Source: an uncultured Spirochaetaceae bacterium (GTDB lineage Bacteria; Spirochaetota; Spirochaetia; Sphaerochaetales; Sphaerochaetaceae). Taken from it: a stretch of 49,606 nucleotides of DNA. The notes under the pieces are model-generated. The model was not told where the DNA came from. It did no database searches and saw only the letters and a program-made list of their open reading frames with translations. The position numbers and the translations under genes were made by a program. Position 1 is the stretch's first letter, and every line of letters starts with the position of its first letter. Shown in pieces: positions 7,947 to 15,177 of this stretch. Where the stretch lies: contig CALXYN010000010.1 of the NCBI GenBank assembly GCA_944392975.1, positions 1-49,606 of the forward strand, in the 5' to 3' direction.

Positions 7947-10903
7947 TTCAGGATGATCACCTCATCTGACTCTGCATTTCTGTCCTTGATATGATAATTT
8001 GAGTTTGCATAGCTTCTGTCCACATGGATAATTCTGTATTCAGGATGCTTTTCAAGCCAGGAAAGCAGGAAAGTATTCTCCTTTCCTCTGCTTCGAAGCG
8101 TATTTGAAAGCGCAAACTTTATACCTCTGGCAGTAAGCGCCTCCAGTATTTCATGCAGCGAGGTCTCATCGCTTTCTGTCCAGCCATGTTTCTCGTTATA
8201 AGTCGCGGTTGTCACAAGATACGGAGGATCTGCATAGACAAAGGATCCTGATGGTATTTCGACAGTTCGGAAATCCGAATCCATGAACACGGCATCAAGC
8301 TCCTTTATCCTATCAATGAAAAGAGAAAGCTTATCCTGCATCTTTCTGTTGAAATCCCTTTTACCCACAGGCAGATTAAAAGCTCCTTCATCATTGAATC
8401 TTATCTGGTTATTGAATCCATAGATAATGAGTACATATAGCATCACCGCCCTCATATACTCAGAAAGCGAAAGCGAATTGAAATCCTGACGGAGCTTCAG
8501 ATAACTTTCCTTATTCACATTTCCAAGTCCTTTTGAGGAATCTGCACCATAATAGGCATAACCATGAATATCGCTACGGGAAAGTCCATAGGAATCGATA
8601 ACAGAGAAGATATCATCAATGAATTCTGCTTTATCCGCTTTTCTCATCTCGCGGAGAAGCGAGACAAGGCGGGGATCTGAATCATTGAAGATGACGCGGC
8701 GGCATGGAGCGTTCACACCGACTGTACATCCGCCAGCAAAGAGGTCGACAAATGTATCGATTTCCTGCGGAAATGCAGAAAGAAGATCGGAGAGAATGCG
8801 ACCTTTTCCACCAACGTAGTTCAATGGGGATTCAATATATCCTTCCTTCCTCTTCTCCTTAGACCTCACACAGCATAGAAAAATACGTTCCTCATTTCCC
8901 TCGATATTACTTTTCCCAGCAGAAAAGGCCTTATGCGATGTCGAATATACCGACACCTCTCCCCTCTTTGATAACGCTGACAGAATGGCCTCATCCGAGA
9001 TTTTGGCATTGGAACGCTTATCGCCTTTTTCATGCATATTGTTATATGAAAGGAGGATGTACTTTGCATCGATATTGGCAATCAGATCAGCAAATACATG
9101 TTCTGCCTCTGTTGTTGAATAGAGGCTCTTTATACCCTTCCTGTCCATTTTTCTTGCCTTTCCAGAGACTTCAGGCTTTTCCCATCGTGCCACATTCTCA
9201 AGTAGATGATAGGCATCAGAATACTGCCGGGAATTATATGGGGGATCGATGTAAACAGCGTCAGCCTTGATACGGCGAACAAGGACATTGGCATCCTCTG
9301 AAAAAACTGAATTATCAGGGTTATTCATATCATCTGCATCAAGCATTCTCAGTTCAAGAACAGCACTAAGGTCTGCATGTTCACGCCATGCGTCATAGTG
9401 ACCACAGGTAGCTGCGATTCTGTCCATTGCATAGAGAAGAGAGACAACGAGAATGGCTTTCTCTCTCATATTGATGCTGCCCTTCCTATAGCGCTTCTCT
9501 ATGTCTTCCCTGATAAATCCGATACGACGGCAGTTTTCTCTGGAAAAATATGTATCAGAGAAATTCTCAGACATATAGTTATCATCATTGCACTCAAAAG
9601 CATTATAGGAACTTATCAAAGATGAAAGCTTGTCACTATCGAAATGCTCTGGAGAGAACCAGGCAAGATTAGCAAGATAATTCGAATACAGAAAATCATT
9701 GAGAATCAGTTTCTTATCGCGGAACGCATAGGAGACACTGCCAGTCCCAGAAAAGATATCTGCAAATGATTCCACTCCCGGACAGTGTTCATCAACAATC
9801 TCCCTGATGAATCTTGTGATGCGGAACTTGTTTCCAAGATAACGCCTGTTGTTAATTGAAAAGAATTTGCTACGATTTTCTGCCTTACTGTGGTCTTTCC
9901 ATCCAACAATGTGTCCAAGCTTCGGATATGAACCGTAAAGCTCTTCTTCATAGCTTTTAAGGAGCCTAGCATCCTTTCTTACGCTAGCTCCATCCTTGTC
10001 CCTTATATCCGTAAGACGATAAAGCCTTGAACTCTCCTCATTCCGTTCAGTGAAATATATTTCATCACGACGGAGTATTGAGGTATTGAGAAGCGTTATA
10101 TCCTGAGAAGAAAAAAGAATCGCGCCCCCCGCTCTGTTCGAAACAGGATTTGTGAAAAGCGAAAGAATGTAGCGCTTTAATGCAGGATGCAGGGATGGAA
10201 GGAAATTATCCACAACTAGCAAAGAACCGTTTTCCAGGGAACTGACAACAGAAGGAAGCACAAGCTTAAGCTCATCATAGCCATGACCAGCAGAAAGTCC
10301 AATTTCCTTATAAAGGGAATGGAGGTACTCCTTCCCCTCTTTGCTGAGTGAACGCTCTGTAAGAGAAGGAAATACAAAGCCTTTCTCTATTCCCCTGAAT
10401 GGTTCATCCGCCTCGTCAGGATGCTCAGCTTTCAGCAGCGTCAGAAGGGGCATATTCATCGGTATATTGCGTACTCCGATATTCCTGAATATACCGTGAT
10501 AGCCAACACCTTCTTCATTTCTCTCGAAAAGGAGAGAGAAACGTCTGTCTTCACCATCAGATTTTTCCAACACCTCGTTCTGGACCTCACCGTTATTGAA
10601 CGAAAGGGAATACCGGTAAAGATGACTGCCAGAGGTATATGTGAGAGTGAAAGCGGGAGAAACTGCAGGAAATGAAATACAGGAAGATGAGAGAAGCGGC
10701 AGGGAAATATATTCTACTACATGCCTTAATGCTCCCAGAAATGTGCTCTTACCACTTTCATTTGGACCGAAAACAGCAGCCAGAGGAAGATATCCTCCTT
10801 TCAGAAGTGAATCCATATTCTCTGAAACAGAAGTCGCCTTCATTGAAAGCTCTGTTTTTTCATTGAATGTACGGTATTTTGAAATTGAGAAGGAAGAAAG
10901 CAT
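7940..10903 (-). CDS. AbiLi/RloA-like ATPase fused to two FokI-type DNA adenine methyltransferases
   Basis: A single 987-residue frame with three domains. Residues about 1-335 look like the AAA/ABC-type ATPase of the AbiLi/RloA abortive-infection family: Walker A GPNESGKST (46-54), VVDNFLPSLHP (230-240) and the family-typical LRRDEIYFTERNEESSRLYRLTD (277-299). Residues about 350-680 form a class-alpha adenine methyltransferase: RYLGNKF, FADIFSGTGS (380-389), DPPYNSRQY (553-561). Residues about 690-987 form a second, Dam-like one: NYVGGKGRI, FVDLFAGGCTVG (718-729), DPPY (892-895). The tandem methyltransferase order recalls M.FokI/M.StsI, which modify the two strands of an asymmetric site. No nuclease gene lies next to it. 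The ribosome site AGGAGTG is good, and a 19-bp palindrome sits 25 nt upstream. The normal Walker B glutamate is replaced by Asn233. A defence or epigenetic role is inference. Confidence 0.88.
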   Translation of the reverse strand: MLSSFSISKYRTFNEKTELSMKATSVSENMDSLLKGGYLPLAAVFGPNESGKSTFLGALRHVVEYISLPLLSSSCISFPAVSPAFTLTYTSGSHLYRYSLSFNNGEVQNEVLEKSDGEDRRFSLLFERNEEGVGYHGIFRNIGVRNIPMNMPLLTLLKAEHPDEADEPFRGIEKGFVFPSLTERSLSKEGKEYLHSLYKEIGLSAGHGYDELKLVLPSVVSSLENGSLLVVDNFLPSLHPALKRYILSLFTNPVSNRAGGAILFSSQDITLLNTSILRRDEIYFTERNEESSRLYRLTDIRDKDGASVRKDARLLKSYEEELYGSYPKLGHIVGWKDHSKAENRSKFFSINNRRYLGNKFRITRFIREIVDEHCPGVESFADIFSGTGSVSYAFRDKKLILNDFLYSNYLANLAWFSPEHFDSDKLSSLISSYNAFECNDDNYMSENFSDTYFSRENCRRIGFIREDIEKRYRKGSINMREKAILVVSLLYAMDRIAATCGHYDAWREHADLSAVLELRMLDADDMNNPDNSVFSEDANVLVRRIKADAVYIDPPYNSRQYSDAYHLLENVARWEKPEVSGKARKMDRKGIKSLYSTTEAEHVFADLIANIDAKYILLSYNNMHEKGDKRSNAKISDEAILSALSKRGEVSVYSTSHKAFSAGKSNIEGNEERIFLCCVRSKEKRKEGYIESPLNYVGGKGRILSDLLSAFPQEIDTFVDLFAGGCTVGVNAPCRRVIFNDSDPRLVSLLREMRKADKAEFIDDIFSVIDSYGLSRSDIHGYAYYGADSSKGLGNVNKESYLKLRQDFNSLSLSEYMRAVMLYVLIIYGFNNQIRFNDEGAFNLPVGKRDFNRKMQDKLSLFIDRIKELDAVFMDSDFRTVEIPSGSFVYADPPYLVTTATYNEKHGWTESDETSLHEILEALTARGIKFALSNTLRSRGKENTFLLSWLEKHPEYRIIHVDRSYANSNYHIKDRNAESDEVIILNY

Positions 10904-10923
10904 GATTCACTCCTAAAAACTGT

Positions 10924-10946
10924 ATTATGTGAGAAATTTTCTCACA
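10924..10946 (-). promoter_or_regulatory. 19-bp palindrome over the promoter of the ATPase-methyltransferase fusion
   Basis: TGTGAGAAATTTTCTCACA (10928-10946) is a perfect inverted repeat around one central base. It starts 25 nt upstream of the fusion ATG and ends 2 nt from the GNAT stop codon. On the minus strand it overlaps a good -10 CATAAT (10924-10929). This is the placement of a repressor operator or autoregulatory box. There is no T-run, so a terminator is less likely. Confidence 0.5.
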
Positions 10947-10948
10947 AA

Positions 10949-11482
10949 TCAGCGAACATTGCAATCTTTCCATTGTTTTCGTGTTATCTGATACCTCACA
11001 TGCTCCATATCGCATCCACGATAATGTCTTGACGAGAAATCGACAGCATGCATGCCGTTTCTCCGTGCAACGTTTAAGGAAGCTGTGTTGGTAGTGCGGA
11101 TTATCGAAGAAACTCTTTCTGCATCGAGTTTTTCAAAAGCGTATTCGAGACAGGCTCTTGCAGCTTCTGTAGCATAGCCATGATGCCAGTAAGCCTTATT
11201 AAAAAGGTAGCCTACCTCCAGTACATCAGCGCCCTTCCATTCCTGAATTGTAAGTCCGCACTGCCCTATCATCGCGCCAGTATCCTTAAGGACAACAGCC
11301 CACAATCCGAAACCATGATCCCTGTATCGCCTGAATTGTTTTTCCATCCATGAAAGAACTTCATCATCAGAAAAAGCCCCTTCATATGCATACATGGTCT
11401 CATCATCCTTCAGGATCAGCCCAAGGTCATCCAAATCCTTTTCATTCAGATTCCTAATAAGAAGACGATTTGTTTCAATCAT
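10949..11482 (-). CDS. GNAT N-acetyltransferase (RimJ/RimL-like)
   Basis: Cytosolic acetyl-CoA-dependent acetyltransferase. The 177 residues start with MIETNRLLIRNLNEKDLDDL, typical of the RimJ/RimL group. They continue through MIGQCGLTIQ and LEVGYLFNKAYWHHGYATEAARACLEYAF, where the acetyl-CoA binding turn is HHGYATEA. The ERVSSIIRTTNTASLNVARRNGM stretch is the usual family C-terminal signature. The start overlaps the ZIP transporter stop by 4 nt (ATGA), so both share a message. The acceptor (protein N-terminus or small molecule) is unknown. Confidence 0.9.
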   Translation of the reverse strand: MIETNRLLIRNLNEKDLDDLGLILKDDETMYAYEGAFSDDEVLSWMEKQFRRYRDHGFGLWAVVLKDTGAMIGQCGLTIQEWKGADVLEVGYLFNKAYWHHGYATEAARACLEYAFEKLDAERVSSIIRTTNTASLNVARRNGMHAVDFSSRHYRGCDMEHVRYQITRKQWKDCNVR

Positions 11483-12255
11483 CCGAAAATACCATCCAGA
11501 ACCATCATAAGAGCAAAACCGATTGCAGCTCCTACTGTGCCTATATTTGAATGAGAACCTTCAGAAGCTTCTGGTATCAGTTCCTCCACAACAACATAGA
11601 ACATAGCCCCGGCAGCAAAGGAGAGAAGGAAAGGAAGAAGAGAAGACAGGAATGAAACAAAGATAAGAGCAAGAAGTGCTCCAATGGGTTCAACAATACC
11701 GGAGACAGCGCCTTCAAGAAAAGCACGGACACGGCTCTTACCTGCCTTATACAGCGGCATCGATACAATCATGCCTTCAGGGAAATTCTGCAAGGCAATG
11801 CCAACGGAGAGAGCCAAGGCAGATGCAAAACCAAAACTGCCATCACCGTTGATCGTAGAAGCTGCAGCACCAGCCCCAACTGCCATTCCTTCCGGAATAT
11901 TATGAAGCGTGACAGCAAGCATCAGAAGCGCTGATTTAGAAAGCATCGAGGATTTTCCTTCAGCTTTATCTGCAGTTGCATGTATGTGTGGAACTACGCT
12001 GTCAAGAATCAGCAGAAATACAATACCGGCAAGAAATCCTGCAGCTGCAGTATAATAAGAAGAATCATCTATAGCAGGCAAAAGCAGAGACCACACGGAA
12101 GCCGCAATCATCACACCAGCTGCGAAACCTGTAATCGCTTTTCCGGTTTTCTCCCCTATTCCCTCATGAAAGAAGAAAACGGAGAGAGAACCAAGCATGG
12201 TGCCAAGAAATGGAATAATAAGAAGAAGGAAAATTTCCATGAAATGATTATACAT
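11479..12255 (-). CDS. ZIP family divalent-metal transporter (GufA/ZupT-like)
   Basis: Inner-membrane importer for Zn2+ and related metals. The 258 residues give about eight hydrophobic helices. The paired metal-site motifs HNIPEGMAVG (TM4) and QNFPEGMIVSMP (TM5) are intact, and a short His-containing loop (VVPHIHATADKAEG) follows TM3 as in the family. It lies 36 nt downstream of the OYE gene and overlaps the GNAT gene by 4 nt. No ribosome site is clear at either the first ATG or an in-frame ATG five codons later. Confidence 0.9.
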   Translation of the reverse strand: MYNHFMEIFLLLIIPFLGTMLGSLSVFFFHEGIGEKTGKAITGFAAGVMIAASVWSLLLPAIDDSSYYTAAAGFLAGIVFLLILDSVVPHIHATADKAEGKSSMLSKSALLMLAVTLHNIPEGMAVGAGAAASTINGDGSFGFASALALSVGIALQNFPEGMIVSMPLYKAGKSRVRAFLEGAVSGIVEPIGALLALIFVSFLSSLLPFLLSFAAGAMFYVVVEELIPEASEGSHSNIGTVGAAIGFALMMVLDGIFG

Positions 12256-12291
12256 TCTGAAAACGGTTCAGGAAAGTGAAGCCATCCATTC

Positions 12292-13644
12292 TCATCCGCG
12301 GAAATTAGCTGGAAGATCCTTTTTCTCAACCATGAAATCCTTGTAGAAAGGAAGGAATACATCGGGCTCACGGATTACACATCCAGTAGGTTTATGAGCA
12401 CGAATAAGATCTCCGCATTTCCCGCAGGTAAGACAGACTCTCTTCGGATTGATCCTTCCGCTTTTGATTATCTCATTAGGGAAATCAGGATCAGCAAAAG
12501 CCAATCTTCCGAAAAGATATCCATCAGCATAGCCTTCAGAAACGGCACCGGCAACATAAAGATCGGAATACTGCCTGAGATATGTTGGCGCAGAACCATA
12601 GATAACCATCTCAGGAACAGCTTTCTTCATCTCCCTTATTCCAAAAGCCATTCTTGCCACTCCTGTAAGAGGATGCTCATCTGGAAGATACTTGCCCATA
12701 TCAAAGGGACGCACAACATGTGTTGTAGCATATGGGTTTCCCATCGTGATGTTCACAAAAGAAAGTCCATAATCATCAAAAAGTTCACGAAGGAGTCTTT
12801 TGGGTTCCGACAAATCCATAGAGCCGTCCGGTGCCTGTCCAAATCCCCTGCATTCCTTCGGATATCCATCATAGATACCGATTCTTGAAACAATCTGGAA
12901 ATCCGGAGTCTCATATGCCTTTGCGGCCTTTATAGAGTTCTTCAGGAGTCTTGTCCTGTTCTCATAGGATCCACCATATTCGCCTTTTCTGTCATAGGCT
13001 GCAATGACTTCCTGGAAAAGATAACCATGACAGGACTTTATATCGACAGCATCAAATCCAGCCTCACGGGCAAGAAGAGCGGACTTTCCTGTTTTTTCCT
13101 CAATATGCTTAAGATAATCATCAGACACTATGCAGGAGTCATCAGCTGCTCTGAATGTCTCGAGCCAGGCATTTCTCTGAGCAATGAGAGGAGCAGGTCT
13201 GTTATCAGGATTTGAATAGCGTCCGGAATGATTCGACTGCATGACAAGGAAAGGCTCAAAACCATTTGCTTTCAGTCCCGCTTCCTTCACCTTCTCATTA
13301 AGACGCTTAAAAGAATCAAGAGTTTCCCTTGTGAGCAGAAGCTGTGTTCTGGAAGAACGTCCCTCCTCAACAATTGAAATCGCTTCATACCAGATTATGC
13401 CGGCTCCGCCAGCAGCTTCTCTTGTATATCTTTTCTCAGTATATTCCGAAGGCTTGCCATCCGGGGTTGAATCAGCACCTTCCATGGGAGCGATTCCAAG
13501 ACGATTGGGAATCTCACGGTTCCCGATTCTTATCGGAGCTGAAAGACACTCTGTATTATCTGCAAAAGGAATCGTAACTCCAAGTTCCTTGCACTTTGCT
13601 TTTACGTCATCTAAAGATTTATAGGTGAATTTCTCATGTTTCAT
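12292..13644 (-). CDS. NADH:flavin oxidoreductase, old yellow enzyme family
   Basis: FMN-binding TIM-barrel oxidoreductase. The 450 residues include NRLGIAPMEG at the N-terminal strand, the long GFDAVDIKSCHGYLFQEVIAAYDRKGEYGGSYENR segment that holds the family's active-site and FMN residues, and VAGAVSEGYADGYLFGRLAFADPDFPNEI near the phosphate site. The C-terminus has CLTCGKCGDLIRAHKPTGC, a four-cysteine cluster like that of 2,4-dienoyl-CoA/enoate reductases. The second flavin/NAD domain of those enzymes is absent, so electrons must come from elsewhere. The substrate is unknown. Confidence 0.88.
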   Translation of the reverse strand: MKHEKFTYKSLDDVKAKCKELGVTIPFADNTECLSAPIRIGNREIPNRLGIAPMEGADSTPDGKPSEYTEKRYTREAAGGAGIIWYEAISIVEEGRSSRTQLLLTRETLDSFKRLNEKVKEAGLKANGFEPFLVMQSNHSGRYSNPDNRPAPLIAQRNAWLETFRAADDSCIVSDDYLKHIEEKTGKSALLAREAGFDAVDIKSCHGYLFQEVIAAYDRKGEYGGSYENRTRLLKNSIKAAKAYETPDFQIVSRIGIYDGYPKECRGFGQAPDGSMDLSEPKRLLRELFDDYGLSFVNITMGNPYATTHVVRPFDMGKYLPDEHPLTGVARMAFGIREMKKAVPEMVIYGSAPTYLRQYSDLYVAGAVSEGYADGYLFGRLAFADPDFPNEIIKSGRINPKRVCLTCGKCGDLIRAHKPTGCVIREPDVFLPFYKDFMVEKKDLPANFRG

Positions 13645-13850
13645 GGCATTAATAGCTTACTTTTTTTATGAAGAACTTTCCATCTTCTGGAAAATATTTA
13701 CACACATATTGTGAAGCTAGTACCAAGAACCTTCAAATACAGCAATTTTTGTCACAGAAGAAAAAACTGACACTTGTTTTTCAAGCTTAGTTTTCCAGTT
13801 TGGCAGTGTAAAAGCTTGAGCTGTTTTCCCATTAATCGTAGGCTTTTTCC
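13645..13850. promoter_or_regulatory. Divergent promoter region between the OYE and patatin genes
   Basis: A 206-nt AT-rich spacer without a gene. It holds an 8-bp inverted repeat, TCAAGCTT (13781-13788) and AAGCTTGA (13812-13819), 31 nt upstream of the patatin start. A weaker TGTCA/TGACA pair lies at 13750-13772. No confident -10/-35 pair was assigned. Confidence 0.3.
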
Positions 13851-14690
13851 ATGAGAACAGCTATAATTGACATTGGTGGAGGAATGCGCGATGCATTCGG
13901 AGCCGGCATATTGGATTATTTCCTTGATGAAAAAATCAACGTTCCTTTGTGTATAGGAGTGTCTGCAGGAGCATCCAATCTCGTGACCTATATTGCAGGA
14001 CAAAGAGGAAGGATCATTAACTATTATGACAATTATCCCAACAGATGGCAGTACATGGGATGGCGAACATTCCTGCTCCACGGAAGTTTTCTCAATATGA
14101 AATACATATATGAGGATTTATCCTTTCCCGGCAAAGAGAATCCGCTTGATTACGATGCTTATGAGAAATCTGAAAAGGATATGATTCTGGTCGCTACCAA
14201 CGCTCTTACAGGAAATGCTGAATACTTTTCAAAGGAAACAATTTCCAGAACAGATGTAAGGACACTTGAAGCATCCGGAACAATCCCAGTCCTCTGTAAG
14301 CCAACCATGATAGATAATATTCCATATTTCGACGGCGGGCTTTCCGATCCGATACCTTATAAGAAGGCTTTTGAAAACGGCGCTGAAAAGATCATCGTTA
14401 TAATCACTAAACGACGGGATGATTTCAGGGATCCGGAAAAAGACAGGACTGCTGCACGCATTCTTTCCTGGAAGTATCCAGAAAGTGGCAAGACTCTTTT
14501 AAAAAGAGCCGAAACATATAACAGAGAGCTGAAGGAAATTCTGGAACTTGAAAGCGAAGGTAAAGTGCTTCTTCTCGCGCCAGATGATACATTCGGTGTC
14601 ACTACAACAAAGCATCGAAGGGAGGATGTAAGGAAACTTTACGATCATGGATATCAGAAAGCCCAGGCTGTAAAGGAGTTCCTGTCATGA
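13851..14690 (+). CDS. Patatin-like phospholipase family protein
   Basis: Predicted lipid acyl hydrolase of the RssA/YjjU group, cytosolic or membrane-peripheral with no signal peptide. The oxyanion motif is GGGMRDAFGAGIL (residues 9-21). The nucleophile elbow is GVSAGAS, with Ser near residue 43. The catalytic Asp is in FDGGLSDPIP. The 279-residue length is normal. There is no recognisable Shine-Dalgarno before the ATG. The convergent V-ATPase operon terminator begins immediately after the stop codon. Confidence 0.9.
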   Translation: MRTAIIDIGGGMRDAFGAGILDYFLDEKINVPLCIGVSAGASNLVTYIAGQRGRIINYYDNYPNRWQYMGWRTFLLHGSFLNMKYIYEDLSFPGKENPLDYDAYEKSEKDMILVATNALTGNAEYFSKETISRTDVRTLEASGTIPVLCKPTMIDNIPYFDGGLSDPIPYKKAFENGAEKIIVIITKRRDDFRDPEKDRTAARILSWKYPESGKTLLKRAETYNRELKEILELESEGKVLLLAPDDTFGVTTTKHRREDVRKLYDHGYQKAQAVKEFLS

Positions 14691-14714
14691 AAAATGGGCA
14701 TGTTTCCATGCCCA
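14690..14714 (-). terminator. Terminator of the V-ATPase operon
   Basis: Perfect 8-bp stem TGGGCATG/CATGCCCA with a 4-nt loop (14695-14714). On the minus strand it is followed by TTTTT (14690-14694). It lies 20 nt after the ntpK stop. Confidence 0.85.
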
Positions 14715-14733
14715 CAATACCTGAATTTCAGTC

Positions 14734-15168
14734 TCAGAGCGCAAGCAGTGAGAAAACAAGCGTAAAGAGCGCTACTGTTTCTGTAATACCGATTACGATG
14801 AAGTAGTTGGCTGTACCCTTTCCCGTTTCAGAGAGAGCATCAGATGCTGCTGCTGCAACCTTTCCCTGGAACCATGCAGAAAGTCCGATGGCAGCTCCTC
14901 CCAGCATTCCGACTGACAAGCAGAGAAGATACGATGCGCCAGTTTCAAATGCCGAACGGATGAATGTCATAAGAAGAAATCCGTAGATTGTCTGTGTCAA
15001 AGGAGCTCCTGCAAACGCCACAAGAATGAATGGCGCAGGTTTTCCTGCAGCATAGCATTTCTTCCATCCACCTACAGCGCTCTGTCCTGCACAGCCTGTA
15101 CCGAATCCTGAACCTAGTGCGGAAAAGCAGAGTGCACATGCCATTCCCAGATAAGCAAGATTTTCCAT
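14734..15168 (-). CDS. ntpK: V-type ATP synthase subunit K (proteolipid rotor ring)
   Basis: Forms the membrane rotor ring of the V-ATPase. The 144 residues make two hairpins (four helices). Only the second has the ion-binding carboxylate (Glu130 in GITETVALF); the first has APLTQTIYG. Thr58, Gln59, Gln101 and Glu130 sit where the Na+ ligands of the Enterococcus hirae NtpK ring occur, so Na+ coupling is plausible, though the leucine ligand of that site is not obvious. It is the last gene of the operon, 9 nt after subunit I. Confidence 0.95.
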   Translation of the reverse strand: MENLAYLGMACALCFSALGSGFGTGCAGQSAVGGWKKCYAAGKPAPFILVAFAGAPLTQTIYGFLLMTFIRSAFETGASYLLCLSVGMLGGAAIGLSAWFQGKVAAAASDALSETGKGTANYFIVIGITETVALFTLVFSLLAL

Positions 15169-15177
15169 ATCCTCTCC

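Noticed and set aside
7940-11482. A restriction endonuclease partner for the methyltransferase fusion
   Set aside because: Neighbours are a histidine phosphatase and a GNAT acetyltransferase; no PD-(D/E)xK, HNH or GIY-YIG nuclease is seen nearby. The degenerate GIY-YIG gene is over 10 kb away and appears catalytically dead.
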